A stretch of DNA of 64,000 bases, taken from contig UBYX01000020.1 in the NCBI GenBank assembly GCA_900469955.1, positions 62,001 through 126,000 of the forward strand, read 5' to 3'. Below the pieces are notes generated by a model. That model did not search any database and was not told the DNA's origin. It worked only from the letters and a program-made list of their open reading frames with translations. Positions 50,481-59,909 of this stretch are shown piece after piece; positions within the stretch are counted from its first letter, which is position 1; each line of letters opens with the position of its first letter. Made by a program: the position numbers and the translations under genes. The stretch is from Hyphomicrobiales bacterium (lineage in GTDB: Bacteria; Pseudomonadota; Alphaproteobacteria; Rhizobiales; Rhizobiaceae).

Positions 50481-52421
50481 TCAGAATTCCGACCAGTCTT
50501 CCTTTACCGCGGCTGCGGTTGCGGTCTTGCCGGAGAAGGCCCGGGCGACCGTCGAACGCAGCGCGTTGACAGGCGATGCCGCCGGGCGGGCTTCCGCCGA
50601 AGCGGTCACCGGCCGTGCGATGCGGCCCGAAGAAGGCCCGCCGAGATTGAACTGCTTCAGGAGCGCATCCAACGCCTCGGCTTCATGGGCAAGCTTGTGG
50701 CTCGCGGCAGTCTGCTCTTCCACCATGGCAGCATTCTGCTGCGTGCCCTGGTCCATTGTGTTGACGGAGGTGTTGATCTCCTGCAGCCCGGTGGACTGCT
50801 CGCGGGTGGAGATGACGATCGCGCTCAGATGCTCGTTGATCTGCTGCACCTCACCGACAATCGCCTCGAGTGCCTGACCGGTTTCCCCAACCAGAGCCAC
50901 GCCGGCATCGACCTGCTGACTGGAGGTGGTGATGAGCGACTTGATCTCCTTCGCAGCATTGGCGGAACGCTGGGCAAGTTCGCGGACTTCTTGCGCGACG
51001 ACGGCAAAGCCCTTGCCCGCGTCGCCCGCACGCGCCGCTTCCACGCCGGCGTTCAAGGCGAGCAGGTTGGTCTGGAACGCGATGTCATCGATGACGCTGA
51101 TGATGTTGCTGATCTCGCCGGAGGACTTGGCGATCTGTTCCATCGCGGAGACGGCACGGCGAACCACTTCGCCCGACTTTTCGGCACCGTCACGGGCGCG
51201 CTGCACACGCTGGCCGACATCTTCGGCGCGACGAGCCGATTCCTTGACGGTCGTCGTCACCTCTTCGAGCGCGGCCGCGGTTTCCTCGACGGAGGCGGCC
51301 TGTTGTTCGGTACGGCGGCCGAGGTCGTCGGCAGCAGCCCGGATTTCGACGGCTCCGGCGCTGATTGCGGATGCGTTGTCACCAACCGCACGAAGAGCGG
51401 ACTGGAGCTTTTCGAGCGCCTGGTTGAAATCGGTCCGCAACCGGTCCAGACGGCCGGAGAACGGCTTTTCCAGTCGATAGGCGACATCGCCATTGGCAAG
51501 GCTCGCGAGGCCTGAAGCGAGCGAATCCATCGCGAACTCGATTTCGGCCGCTTCCTTGGCCTTCTGTGCGTCGTTGGCGAGACGCTCGCGCTCGTTGGTT
51601 TCGCGGAGCGCATCGGTGTCATGGGCAAGCCGCTGCTTTTCGATGGCTGCATTCTTGAAGACCGCAACGGCCTTGGCCATCAGGCCCACCTCGTCACCGC
51701 GATCAAGGGCGGGGACGTCGATGTTATGGTTGCCGCCAGCGAGCGAAGTCATGGCGTCGGTCATACCGACGATCGGCGTAACGATCGCCCGTGACAGGGC
51801 CCAGACGAGAGCTACAGCGATCGCGCCGGCAAGGCCGCCGCCTACGAGCAGCGCCATCAGCAGGTCGCCAAAGGCGTCGGCCTGCTCATGACGCGTACCC
51901 GCCGTCAGGTCCATTGCCTGTTTCTTGATCTTGGCCGCCGCATCGCGGAAGCCGTCGAGTTGGCCCTTGGCCTGGTTGCGGCCGATCTCGATCACCTGGT
52001 CGATCGGCATATCGGTATTCTTGCGCGCAGCAAGCTGGGGCTCGGTCAACTGGGTGTGGAAGACATCGGCCGCGGCACGCATGGCGTCCAGCGATGCGAG
52101 GAGATCCGGCATCCCGGCCGCCGGTTTCTTGGCAGCGTCGATCGCAGCGATCATCTTCTCGCGGTTGGCGAACACGTCCTTGTAGGTGCTATCGCTCTTA
52201 AACAGCAGGAAGCCGCGCTGGTTGACGGCCTGCTCAAGCATCGCTTCGAGCGCCGCATCCACATTCATCATGATTTCCTGCGCAGCAATCTGCTGCAAGG
52301 AAGCGCGGTTCGACCTCAAGGACTGCCAATAGACGCCCGCAGAAGCGAGCAGGCAGACCGACATCAGAGCCACGAAGGTAATGATCAGCTTTTTATTGAG
52401 GGAAAGATTTTTTAGTGACAT
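50481..52421 (-). CDS. Methyl-accepting chemotaxis protein with C-terminal CheR-type pentapeptide
   Basis: A 646-residue membrane chemoreceptor. Helix 1 (about 10-33) and helix 2 (about 187-212) border a periplasmic helical sensor (about 34-186). A HAMP domain follows (about 213-268), then a second HAMP-like segment (about 290-350) and the signalling domain (about 390-600) with its hairpin tip [20 protein letters not shown]. The protein ends in DWSEF, which fits the xWxxF tether that recruits CheR/CheB in other receptors. The ligand is unknown. It is divergent from tlyA. Confidence 0.94.
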   Translation of the reverse strand: MSLKNLSLNKKLIITFVALMSVCLLASAGVYWQSLRSNRASLQQIAAQEIMMNVDAALEAMLEQAVNQRGFLLFKSDSTYKDVFANREKMIAAIDAAKKPAAGMPDLLASLDAMRAAADVFHTQLTEPQLAARKNTDMPIDQVIEIGRNQAKGQLDGFRDAAAKIKKQAMDLTAGTRHEQADAFGDLLMALLVGGGLAGAIAVALVWALSRAIVTPIVGMTDAMTSLAGGNHNIDVPALDRGDEVGLMAKAVAVFKNAAIEKQRLAHDTDALRETNERERLANDAQKAKEAAEIEFAMDSLASGLASLANGDVAYRLEKPFSGRLDRLRTDFNQALEKLQSALRAVGDNASAISAGAVEIRAAADDLGRRTEQQAASVEETAAALEEVTTTVKESARRAEDVGQRVQRARDGAEKSGEVVRRAVSAMEQIAKSSGEISNIISVIDDIAFQTNLLALNAGVEAARAGDAGKGFAVVAQEVRELAQRSANAAKEIKSLITTSSQQVDAGVALVGETGQALEAIVGEVQQINEHLSAIVISTREQSTGLQEINTSVNTMDQGTQQNAAMVEEQTAASHKLAHEAEALDALLKQFNLGGPSSGRIARPVTASAEARPAASPVNALRSTVARAFSGKTATAAAVKEDWSEF

Positions 52422-52574
52422 GACGACTTTCGCTTTTTCCGGATGACACAGCCTGGGCGTCTCCTCCAGCTGCAGAAAACCGCAAGTCGATTAAAATTGC
52501 GTTGAACCGCCGCCGAAGTTTTCACAGGCAATGGTCTTGCCAGCACCCCGCGGGGCGGGCATTGACATAGCATC

Positions 52575-53330
52575 ATGTCCAAAACCGTAGAAAACCAACG
52601 CCTCGACCAACTCCTGGTGTCCCTTCGACTGTTCGACAGCCGTTCCCGGGCGCGCGACGCAATCGCTCGCGGCACAGTTAAGGTGAACGGCCAGGTCGTG
52701 ACCAAGCCCGGTCAACTGCTTTCGCCGCACGCGACGATCGCCGTCGATGATCCCGCCAAGGGTTACGTATCCCGGGCGGCACTGAAGCTGGTCGCGGCGC
52801 TCGATCATTTCGGGCTCGATCCGCGTGGCAGGAATTGCCTCGACGTCGGGGCCTCCACGGGGGGCTTCACCCAGGTATTGCTCGAACGCGGGGCTTTCCA
52901 TGTCACGGCGCTCGACGTCGGCCACAGCCAGATGCACGAGAAGATCGCCGCCGACCCGCGCGTGACGAACATAGAGGGGCTGAACGCGCGCAATCTCACC
53001 GCGGACGACATTGACGACCGGGTGATCGATTTCATCGTCTCTGACGTATCGTTCATTTCGCTGAAGCTCGCCCTGCCACCGGCATTGAACCTTGCCATTC
53101 CGGGGGCCATATGCGTGCTTCTCGTGAAGCCGCAATTCGAAGCGGGCCGGGACGCGGTCGGCAAGGGAGGCCTGCTGCGGGAGCCCGAAACGGCGCCGCA
53201 GGTAGCGGCCGACCTGGAGCGCTGGCTGACGGAAGACATGGGCTGGACGAGCCTCGGCCTCATCCCCTCCCCGATTTCAGGCGGCGACGGCAACGAGGAA
53301 TTCCTGCTTGCAGGAAAGAAACCAGAATGA
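52575..53330 (+). CDS. tlyA: TlyA family rRNA 2'-O-methyltransferase
   Basis: A 251-residue S4-domain plus Rossmann methyltransferase; TlyA enzymes methylate ribose of 16S and/or 23S rRNA cytidines and affect capreomycin sensitivity. The S4 domain (1-65) has RLDQLLVSLRLFDSRSRARD and GTVKVNGQVV. The methyltransferase domain has NCLDVGASTGGFTQVLLERG and FIVSDVSFISLKLAL with KPQFEAGRD. The stop overlaps the start of the next gene by 4 nt. The pair is flanked on both sides by minus-strand chemoreceptor genes. Confidence 0.95.
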   Translation: MSKTVENQRLDQLLVSLRLFDSRSRARDAIARGTVKVNGQVVTKPGQLLSPHATIAVDDPAKGYVSRAALKLVAALDHFGLDPRGRNCLDVGASTGGFTQVLLERGAFHVTALDVGHSQMHEKIAADPRVTNIEGLNARNLTADDIDDRVIDFIVSDVSFISLKLALPPALNLAIPGAICVLLVKPQFEAGRDAVGKGGLLREPETAPQVAADLERWLTEDMGWTSLGLIPSPISGGDGNEEFLLAGKKPE

Positions 53331-54571
53331 GCACGGAAACAGTCAAGATCACGCGGCTCGGAGCGCAGGGCCATGGCATCGCGGAAAGCGACCAGGGTCC
53401 CATCTACGTGCCGCATACGCTGCCGGGCGAGACCGTGGCGATCGCCCGCAACGGCAGCCATGGTTCGCTGATGTCGATCACGCAGGCTTCGCCAGACCGC
53501 ATCGCCCCGCTCTGTCGCCATTTCGACCCCGACCGGGACGCCTGCGGAGGCTGTTCGCTCCAGCACCTGGCCGATGTCCCTTACCAGACCTTCAAGCGGG
53601 AACTGGTGGTCGAGGCGCTGAAATCCAAGGGTCTCACGCCGGAGGTGGGCGAACTTGTCGTCGCGCATGCCGGCGAGCGGCGGCGGACGGTCTTTTCGGC
53701 CCGCAAGACGGAAAAGGGCCTCCTGCTCGGCTTCAACCGCGCCGAGACCAACCATATCGTCTCGATCGAGGAGTGTCCGATCGCCTCGCCCGGCATCATG
53801 GCGCGGCTCGAGGCTATCCGCGCGGTCGGACAAGCGCTGGCGGCCGGTTCCGATACCTTCCGAATCACGGTCCTAGAAACTCTTTCAGGGCTTGATCTTG
53901 CCGCCGACGAATTGAAGCCGCTTTCGGATAAGCAGCGCCGTACGGTGACGGAAACCGTTTTGGGCCTGAAGGGAATCGCTCGCCTCTCGGTCAATGGCGA
54001 GGTCATCATCGAGCCACAGAAACCGCTGATCGACTTCGGCGGCGTCAAGGTCTCCACGCCGCCTGGAGCCTTTACCCAGGCGACCAAGCCCGCCGAGGAT
54101 GCCATGGCCGAGCTGGTGCTTTCCCATCTGGGAAAGGCCAAACGCGTGCTCGATCTCTTCGCCGGTTCCGGAACCTTTGCCCTGAGGCTTGCCCGTATTG
54201 CGAAAGTGCATGCGGTCGAAGGCGAGGAGAAATCGCTGAAGACCCTCGATCAGGCCGCTCGAAACACTCAGGGCCTGAAGCCGGTGAGCGTGGAAAAGCG
54301 CGATCTCTTCCGCCGGCCGATGACGCTCCAGGAACTGAAGAACTACGACGCGGTCGTCTTCGATCCGCCGCGTGGCGGAGCCGAGGCGCAGGTCAAGGAG
54401 CTTGCCCGCTCCGGTATCAAGAGCATTGCCGCCGTCAGCTGTAATCCAGGCACGCTTGCCCGAGATCTTCGCATCCTCGTCGATGGCGGCTACCGGATCA
54501 AGTCGGTGACGCCGATCGATCAGTTCCTCTGGTCGTCTCACGTGGAAGCAGTTGCTCTGCTCCAGAAATGA
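53327..54571 (+). CDS. TrmA/RumA-type RNA (uracil-5-)-methyltransferase with Fe-S cluster
   Basis: A 414-residue SAM-dependent m5U methyltransferase. The N-terminus (about 1-50) is TRAM-like (VKITRLGAQGHGIAESDQGP). The Fe-S ligands are visible as CRHFDPDRDACGGCSLQHL, with a further Cys in SIEECPIASPG. The SAM site is KRVLDLFAGSGTFALRLARI, and the nucleophile is in AAVSCNPGTLARDL. Whether it acts on tRNA or on 23S rRNA (like RlmC/RlmD) cannot be told. ATG 53327 overlaps the tlyA stop (ATGA), so the two are coupled. Confidence 0.92.
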   Translation: MSTETVKITRLGAQGHGIAESDQGPIYVPHTLPGETVAIARNGSHGSLMSITQASPDRIAPLCRHFDPDRDACGGCSLQHLADVPYQTFKRELVVEALKSKGLTPEVGELVVAHAGERRRTVFSARKTEKGLLLGFNRAETNHIVSIEECPIASPGIMARLEAIRAVGQALAAGSDTFRITVLETLSGLDLAADELKPLSDKQRRTVTETVLGLKGIARLSVNGEVIIEPQKPLIDFGGVKVSTPPGAFTQATKPAEDAMAELVLSHLGKAKRVLDLFAGSGTFALRLARIAKVHAVEGEEKSLKTLDQAARNTQGLKPVSVEKRDLFRRPMTLQELKNYDAVVFDPPRGGAEAQVKELARSGIKSIAAVSCNPGTLARDLRILVDGGYRIKSVTPIDQFLWSSHVEAVALLQK

Positions 54572-54572
54572 A

Positions 54573-54597
54573 GATGCCCGCCTCATGGGCGGGCATC
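54573..54597. terminator. Hairpin between convergent genes, likely terminator
   Basis: GATGCCCGCC (54573-54582) and GGCGGGCATC (54588-54597) make a perfect 10-bp stem with a 5-nt loop, 2 bp after the methyltransferase stop and 18 bp after the stop of the second chemoreceptor. On the minus strand it is followed by TTCATTT. It could serve both convergent genes, but neither side has a long T-run. Confidence 0.6.
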
Positions 54598-54614
54598 AAT
54601 CGCAAGTCAGGCAA

Positions 54615-56705
54615 TCACGCCGCGTAGCGATTGTCTTGCGACCGTCTGCCGGAACCTTCACCGCCGCCAAGATTGAATTGCGAGAGCAGTTCCATCAGCT
54701 TTGCCGCTTCTGCCGCCAGCCCATGGCTTGCCGCCGTCTGCTCCTCGACCATCGCGGCATTCTGCTGCGTGCCCTGGTCCATGGCGTTGACCGCATGGTT
54801 GATCTCGTTGAGGCCCGTCGACTGCTCGCGGGTCGCCGTGACGATCGCACCGACATGCCGGCTGATCTCCTGGACCTGGGTCATGATGCTCTTCAACGCC
54901 GTGCCGGTATCCGCGACCAGCGTCACGCCGGAACGGACCTGCGTATTGGACGCGCAGATGAGTGCCTCGATTTCCTTGGCGGCCTGGGCCGAGCGCTGCG
55001 CAAGTTCGCGCACTTCCTGGGCCACGACGGCAAAACCCTTGCCGGCCTCTCCCGCGCGGGCGGCTTCGACACCAGCGTTCAGTGCCAGAAGATTCGTCTG
55101 GAAGGCGATATCGTCGATAACCCCGATGATATTGGAAATCTTGCCGGAGGATTCCTCTATCTCGTTCATCGCCGAGACTGCCTTGGCAACGATATTGCCG
55201 GATTGCTCGGCGCCGTCGCGGGCTCGCGTCACCAGTGCACCGACTTCTTCGGCTCGATGAGCGGTATCGCGGACGGTGGTGGTGATTTCCTCCAGCGCGG
55301 CGGCAGTTTCCTCGACTGAGGCCGCCTGCTGCTCGGTTCGGCGAGCAAGCCCATCGGCCGCATGGCGAATTTCCGCCGCACCTGCATCGATCGTGCGGGC
55401 ATTGGCTCCGACCGTCTGAAGCGCCGAGCGCAACTGGGCGACAGAGGTATTGTAGTCATCCCTTAGGCGATCGAGATGCTGCGGGAACGGTTTTTCGATC
55501 CGGTAGGCGAGGTCGCCGGCAGAAAGCGCCTTCAACGCCTCGGCCAAGCCCTCGACGACAGAACGTATTTCGGCCTCCTCGCGGGCCTTCTGCGCTTCCC
55601 GTTCACGCCGCTCGCTTTCGGTCAGACGGCGGCCGCTTTCCGCCTCGCCTTCCAGCCGCTCGCGTTCCATCGCGTTGGCCTTGAAGACTGCGACGGCGGC
55701 GGCCATGGCGCCGATCTGGTCACGGCGCTCTTCGCCAGGAACGGCAATGGAGAGCTGCCCTGCCGCGAGCTTTTCCATGGCTTTCGTCATGTCGGTCACG
55801 GGACGGACGACGAACTGGTTCAGGACCCAAGCCATCGCGGCCATCATCAAGGCAACCGCCAGGATGGTCGCAACAATCGCGCTGTTTCTGAAATCACGCA
55901 ACGAAGCATAGGCAGCGTCGCTGTCGACCGCAAAGCCGAGGGACCACTCGACGCTCGGCAAGCCGGCAACGGGGACGAAGCTCACCAGTACGTCCTTGCC
56001 CGCAAGGCGCGTATCGACAAGGTCGGCACCGAGCTTCGGCGTCCCCTGCGGGAACATGTCGGCAAGCGTTTTTCCGATCAGTTTGCTGTCGGGATGAATG
56101 AGGATGGTGCCATTCTTGTTGACCAGGAAAGCTGTCGCCTCAACCCCGACATCGACGGACTTGATGAGATTGACGATGGCGTCGAGCGCGAAATCGCTTC
56201 CGACGACACCTGCCAGTTTTCCATCTGTCTTGACCGGCACCGCGGCGCTGATGATCAAATTGCCGCTCGAGGCGTCCACATAAGGCTCGGTCAACACCGG
56301 TCCGTTTGCGGAGACGGCATCCTTGTACCAGGGGCGCTTGCGCGGATCATAACCTTCCGGCATCGGCAGTTTCGGCCACATGGTGAATACACCCGCTTCA
56401 TCGCCGAAATAGGTGCTTACGAACTGCTTCGTCAGCACCTGATTGTCCAGGACCTTGAGAACATCGCCAGAATTCGCTGCGACGGCATCCGCCACCATGC
56501 TCGTCAGCACGATGCGGCCATTCATCCAGTTCGCAAGACTTTCCGCGGCCTGGCGGCCCGAAGAGCTCATGTTGTCGTGGACGGCTTTTGTCGTCGCGGT
56601 TTGCTGGACCCAATAGATGTGCGCGGAAAAAGCAGCCAGCGCGACCATTACAACGACTGACGCCGCAACCAGAATGCGGGTCATCAGATTCGTTCTCTTA
56701 TGCAT
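54615..56705 (-). CDS. Methyl-accepting chemotaxis protein with dCache-type sensor
   Basis: A 696-residue chemoreceptor. Helix 1 (about 12-34) precedes a large periplasmic sensor (about 36-275) whose sequence ([41 protein letters not shown], with KRPWYKDA and [10 protein letters not shown] as key parts) is a typical double Cache small-molecule-binding domain, the kind that binds amino acids or similar. Helix 2 (about 276-297), a HAMP domain and the signalling domain with [20 protein letters not shown] follow. No CheR pentapeptide is at the C-terminus (SQDNRYAA). The start is ATG 56705, with GGGG upstream; a TTG at 56717 is also in frame. Confidence 0.94.
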   Translation of the reverse strand: MHKRTNLMTRILVAASVVVMVALAAFSAHIYWVQQTATTKAVHDNMSSSGRQAAESLANWMNGRIVLTSMVADAVAANSGDVLKVLDNQVLTKQFVSTYFGDEAGVFTMWPKLPMPEGYDPRKRPWYKDAVSANGPVLTEPYVDASSGNLIISAAVPVKTDGKLAGVVGSDFALDAIVNLIKSVDVGVEATAFLVNKNGTILIHPDSKLIGKTLADMFPQGTPKLGADLVDTRLAGKDVLVSFVPVAGLPSVEWSLGFAVDSDAAYASLRDFRNSAIVATILAVALMMAAMAWVLNQFVVRPVTDMTKAMEKLAAGQLSIAVPGEERRDQIGAMAAAVAVFKANAMERERLEGEAESGRRLTESERREREAQKAREEAEIRSVVEGLAEALKALSAGDLAYRIEKPFPQHLDRLRDDYNTSVAQLRSALQTVGANARTIDAGAAEIRHAADGLARRTEQQAASVEETAAALEEITTTVRDTAHRAEEVGALVTRARDGAEQSGNIVAKAVSAMNEIEESSGKISNIIGVIDDIAFQTNLLALNAGVEAARAGEAGKGFAVVAQEVRELAQRSAQAAKEIEALICASNTQVRSGVTLVADTGTALKSIMTQVQEISRHVGAIVTATREQSTGLNEINHAVNAMDQGTQQNAAMVEEQTAASHGLAAEAAKLMELLSQFNLGGGEGSGRRSQDNRYAA

Positions 56706-56787
56706 GCATGTCCCCAATTCGTGTTTCCCAACAAGAGTTAGAGACCGCTTATTAAGATTTAATTGAAGTTAAAAACCCGATACTTGC

Positions 56788-57087
56788 TCAATAATCCAGG
56801 TCAAGACGCCCGTTGCCGACGACGTTCGGGCAGCGGCAGCGTCCGCCCACCCGTCCGGCATCGGCGCGGCACACAAAGGGCCGATTGCGATCGTCGCTCT
56901 CCCGCGGAGGAACCACGCAGACATAGCGCTGGGGACGCGCAGATCGGTCGTCGGTCCGGCTATGGCTGTTGCCCTGATATTGCGCGACGCTCCAGGGCGT
57001 TTGCGAATCCGCAGGCGGCAACACTCCGGCAGGTGCCGTTGAACAGGCGACGGTCAGGATCAGCAGACCAGACAAGATAGTGCGCAT
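56788..57087 (-). CDS. Small putative lipoprotein, Cys-rich C-terminus, unknown function
   Basis: A 99-residue protein starting at 57087 with AAGGAG upstream. The N-terminus MRTILSGLLILTVACSTAPA looks like a lipoprotein signal with C15 as the lipid site, although the lipobox (TVAC) is not ideal. The mature part has a polar stretch (about 35-55) and a cluster of four more cysteines (YVCVVPP, FVCRAD, RCRCPN). I do not recognise a named family. It sits alone between the dCache receptor and the enoyl-CoA hydratase. The good ribosome binding site and coherent signal make it a real gene. Confidence 0.7.
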   Translation of the reverse strand: MRTILSGLLILTVACSTAPAGVLPPADSQTPWSVAQYQGNSHSRTDDRSARPQRYVCVVPPRESDDRNRPFVCRADAGRVGGRCRCPNVVGNGRLDLDY

Positions 57088-57167
57088 GAGTTTTCTCCTT
57101 GCGGCACAACCTATTCCCGCCCGTGCTCCAAAAGAAGGCGGGATACCTGCTCTCTTAGTGGTCAGCG

Positions 57168-57926
57168 TTAACGCCGCATGAACGCTTCGAAAGCGGCGCG
57201 GGCTTCTGCGCTTCTCAGTCGTGCGGAGAAATGCACCAGCTCCTCATCGATCCGCGCAAGAACAGCCTCCCGCGGCCCGCGCACCAGGTCGCGGGCGATC
57301 TTCAAGGCCTGCGGCGGCTTCTTGGCGAGGGCCGCGGCCAGTGAAAGTACCTCCGCTTCCACCGCGTCAGGCGCGACAACCTTCCAAATAAGTCCGGCGT
57401 CGAGTGCGTCCTCAGCCGAAAAGCCCTCCCCCGCCACCAGCATGGCAAAAGCGCGCTGGTGGCCGATCACTTTCGGAGCAAGCAGGCTGGAGGCTGCCTC
57501 CGGCACCAATGCCAAATCGACGAATGGCGTCTTGAACAGGCTGCGACTCGACGCGACGGTCATGTCGCAATGAAGATTGAGGGTCGTGCCGATGCCGATC
57601 GCCAGCCCATCGACGCCGGACACCAGCGGCTTTTCCGCAACCGCCAGTGCCTTGATGAAGACGGCGGCGGCCGGTGGTTCCTTTGAACCCGACATCGCAT
57701 AGGAAAGGAAGTCGCCCATGTCGTTGCCGGCCGAGAAACACCCTTCCGTGCCAAGGAATGCGACGGCCCGGACAGCTTTGTCCTCGTTTGCCTCGTGCAG
57801 TGCCGCGGTCATGCGGCTGTACATGGCCGAGGTGATGGCGTTCTTCTTTTCCGGTCGGTTGAACCGGATGACCATGACGCCCGGCTGGGCTTCCGGACGC
57901 TCGACGCGGATATGGTTGTCGCTCAC
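57168..57926 (-). CDS. Enoyl-CoA hydratase/isomerase family protein
   Basis: A 252-residue crotonase-fold enzyme. The oxyanion-hole strand is VRAVAFLGTEGCFSAGNDMGDF and the second is KPLVSGVDGLAIGIGTTLNLHCDM. One of the usual catalytic Glu positions appears as LVPEAASSLL (Glu of the isomerase/hydratase site), while the first is less clear. It starts with GTG at 57926 after AAGGAG. It lies 12 bp behind the acyl-CoA dehydrogenase gene, forming a two-gene beta-oxidation unit. The acyl-chain range is unknown. Confidence 0.9.
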   Translation of the reverse strand: MSDNHIRVERPEAQPGVMVIRFNRPEKKNAITSAMYSRMTAALHEANEDKAVRAVAFLGTEGCFSAGNDMGDFLSYAMSGSKEPPAAAVFIKALAVAEKPLVSGVDGLAIGIGTTLNLHCDMTVASSRSLFKTPFVDLALVPEAASSLLAPKVIGHQRAFAMLVAGEGFSAEDALDAGLIWKVVAPDAVEAEVLSLAAALAKKPPQALKIARDLVRGPREAVLARIDEELVHFSARLRSAEARAAFEAFMRR

Positions 57927-57938
57927 GGAAAAGCTCCT

Positions 57939-59720
57939 TCAGGCGAGGATTGCGCGGGCAGCTTGAAGACTTGCGGCACCGGACACGACGCGGTCCTTCA
58001 AGGCCGATGTTTCGGCCAGCAGGTTTTCCGCCATGAAGCGGCATAGTGCGACGCGCTTTTCAGCCCCGCCGTCCCCGGTATTGGCAAGCGCGCCCTTGGC
58101 AAGATAGCAGCCGGTCAAGGTCAGGCCGAACAGGCGCTGATAGGGGGTCGCGCCGGCCAGAGCATCGGTCGCATTTCCGGCGGCCTGAGCCTCCAGCAGC
58201 CAATGGGTGGCGGTTTCGAGTGCCGCAATAGCGGCGCGCAGCCGATCGCCGGTTTCACCAAAAGCCGTGTCGTTCGACGCAGCGACCCTCTCCGCGATCT
58301 CTTTCAATTCGCCGATGAAACCCCGCACTTGCTCGCCGGAAGAGAGCGGCAGCTTGCGTATCACCAGATCGATGGCCTGGATGCCGTTGGTGCCTTCGTA
58401 GATCGGGGCGATACGGGAATCACGCAGATAGCGGGCAGCGCCGGTCTCCTCGATGAAGCCCATGCCACCATGCACCTGAATGCCGAGCGAGGCGACTTCG
58501 ACACCCACGTCCGTCGCGAAGGACTTGGCAATCGGCGTCAGAAGTGCCGCGCGCTCGGCCCAGTGACGAGCCTCATCGCCTTCCGTGTGATGCGACATGT
58601 CGGTCGCATGGGCGCAGGCATAGCAGATGGCGCGCGCACCTTGGGTCAGGGCCTTCATGGTGATCAGCGTCCGCGCAATGTCGGGATGTTCGATGATGGG
58701 ACTCATGCCCGATCCCGACCATCCGGGGGCCTTGCCCTGGGTACGCTCATGGGCATAGGACACCGCCTTCTGTGTTGCGGCTTCGGCGATGGCAACGCCC
58801 TGCATGCCGACGGCGAGGCGAGCGTTGTTCATCATCGTGAACATGCAGGCGAGCCCCTTGTTCTCCTCCCCGACAATCCAGCCGATGGCACCCTTCTCTT
58901 CGCCGAACCGGCCGTCGCCGTAGATCATCGTGCAGGTCGGCGAGCCGTGGATGCCTAGCTTGTGTTCGATCGAGTGGCAGAAGACGTCGTTGCGAGGCCC
59001 GAGCGAACCATCCTCGTTCACCAGGAATTTCGGGACGAGGAAAAGCGAAATGCCGCGTGTGCCGGCCGGTGCATCGGGAAGCCGTGCCAGCACCAGATGG
59101 ATGATGTTGTCCGCCACATCATGCTCGCCCCAGGTGATGAAGATCTTCTGGCCGAAAATGCGGTAGGTGCCGTCGTCGCTGCGTTCGGCGCGGGTCTTCA
59201 GGACGCCGAGATCGGAGCCGGCATGCGGCTCGGTCAGGTTCATCGAGCCGGTCCATTCGCCGGAAACCATCTTCGCCAGATATTTTTCCTTCAGGGCGTC
59301 GCTGCCGTGCGTGACCAGCGCATCGATCGCGCCCATGGTCAGCGTCGGCGCAAGCGCGAAAGCCATGGAAGCGGAATTCCACATTTCGAGCGCCGCGACA
59401 TTCAGCATATGCGGCAGATTCTGGCCGCCGAAGGCTTCCGGCGCCGTCAGTCCGTTCCAGCCCCCCTCCCGCCAGTGGCGATAGAGTTCCGGCCAGCCAT
59501 CCGGCGTCTTTATTTCCCCGTCGGCCAATCGCGCGCCCTGTCTGTCGCCGATCTCGCCGAGTGGCGCCATTTCGTTGCCGGCAAAACGGCCTGCCTCTTC
59601 CAGGATGGCTTCGACAAGATCCGCGCTAAGATCGCCGAACCTGCCGATTTCCACCGCGTCTGCCAAACCTGCGACGTGATTCAATGTGAAAGCGATCTCT
59701 TCGACCGGTGCCTTATACAT
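57939..59720 (-). CDS. Acyl-CoA dehydrogenase (DmdC/AidB-like long form)
   Basis: FAD enzyme making trans-2-enoyl-CoA. The 593 residues are the long type with an extra C-terminal domain (about 460-593). Motifs: YRHWREGGWNGLTAPEAFGG, MNLTEPHAGSDLGVLKTRAE (substrate and FAD site), FGQKIFITWGEHDV, and YEGTNGIQAIDLVIRKL with the catalytic Glu. The start is ATG 59720 with GGGAGGAGAG upstream. Its long form resembles methylmercaptopropionyl-CoA and medium-chain dehydrogenases; the substrate is open. The promoter region holds a MerR-type operator. Enoyl-CoA hydratase follows after 12 bp. Confidence 0.94.
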   Translation of the reverse strand: MYKAPVEEIAFTLNHVAGLADAVEIGRFGDLSADLVEAILEEAGRFAGNEMAPLGEIGDRQGARLADGEIKTPDGWPELYRHWREGGWNGLTAPEAFGGQNLPHMLNVAALEMWNSASMAFALAPTLTMGAIDALVTHGSDALKEKYLAKMVSGEWTGSMNLTEPHAGSDLGVLKTRAERSDDGTYRIFGQKIFITWGEHDVADNIIHLVLARLPDAPAGTRGISLFLVPKFLVNEDGSLGPRNDVFCHSIEHKLGIHGSPTCTMIYGDGRFGEEKGAIGWIVGEENKGLACMFTMMNNARLAVGMQGVAIAEAATQKAVSYAHERTQGKAPGWSGSGMSPIIEHPDIARTLITMKALTQGARAICYACAHATDMSHHTEGDEARHWAERAALLTPIAKSFATDVGVEVASLGIQVHGGMGFIEETGAARYLRDSRIAPIYEGTNGIQAIDLVIRKLPLSSGEQVRGFIGELKEIAERVAASNDTAFGETGDRLRAAIAALETATHWLLEAQAAGNATDALAGATPYQRLFGLTLTGCYLAKGALANTGDGGAEKRVALCRFMAENLLAETSALKDRVVSGAASLQAARAILA

Positions 59721-59793
59721 GATGCTCTCCTCCCAGGGCAGCTCCGCCTGCCCAATGCTACCCGATTCCATCGCGGCGGCATGCCTGTTTGCT

Positions 59794-59822
59794 TTTTACG
59801 TAAACGTAAATGTAATTGTCAA
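59794..59822 (-). promoter_or_regulatory. Promoter of acyl-CoA dehydrogenase with LiuR/MerR-like operator
   Basis: On the minus strand TTGACA (59822-59817), a 17-bp spacer and GTAAAA (59799-59794) form a promoter with a consensus -35. The plus-strand sequence TTTACG-TAAA-CGTAAA (59795-59810) is an imperfect palindrome with perfect 6-bp arms lying in the spacer and -10. That is the position and sequence style of MerR-family regulators such as LiuR of branched-chain and fatty acid catabolism. Confidence 0.55.
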
Positions 59823-59909
59823 TCGCTGCCGCGATTCCTGCTTGTGCGGCGGCGCTTCAGGAAGTTTTGTCGAACTGGCGTTACAAAGGGAACTTATGGA
59901 GTGATTTTC

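Noticed and set aside
58962..59909. 316-codon N-terminal extension of the ZntB/CorA gene
   Set aside because: Antisense to the acyl-CoA dehydrogenase and its promoter; ATG 59910 with GGAG matches the CorA-family start.
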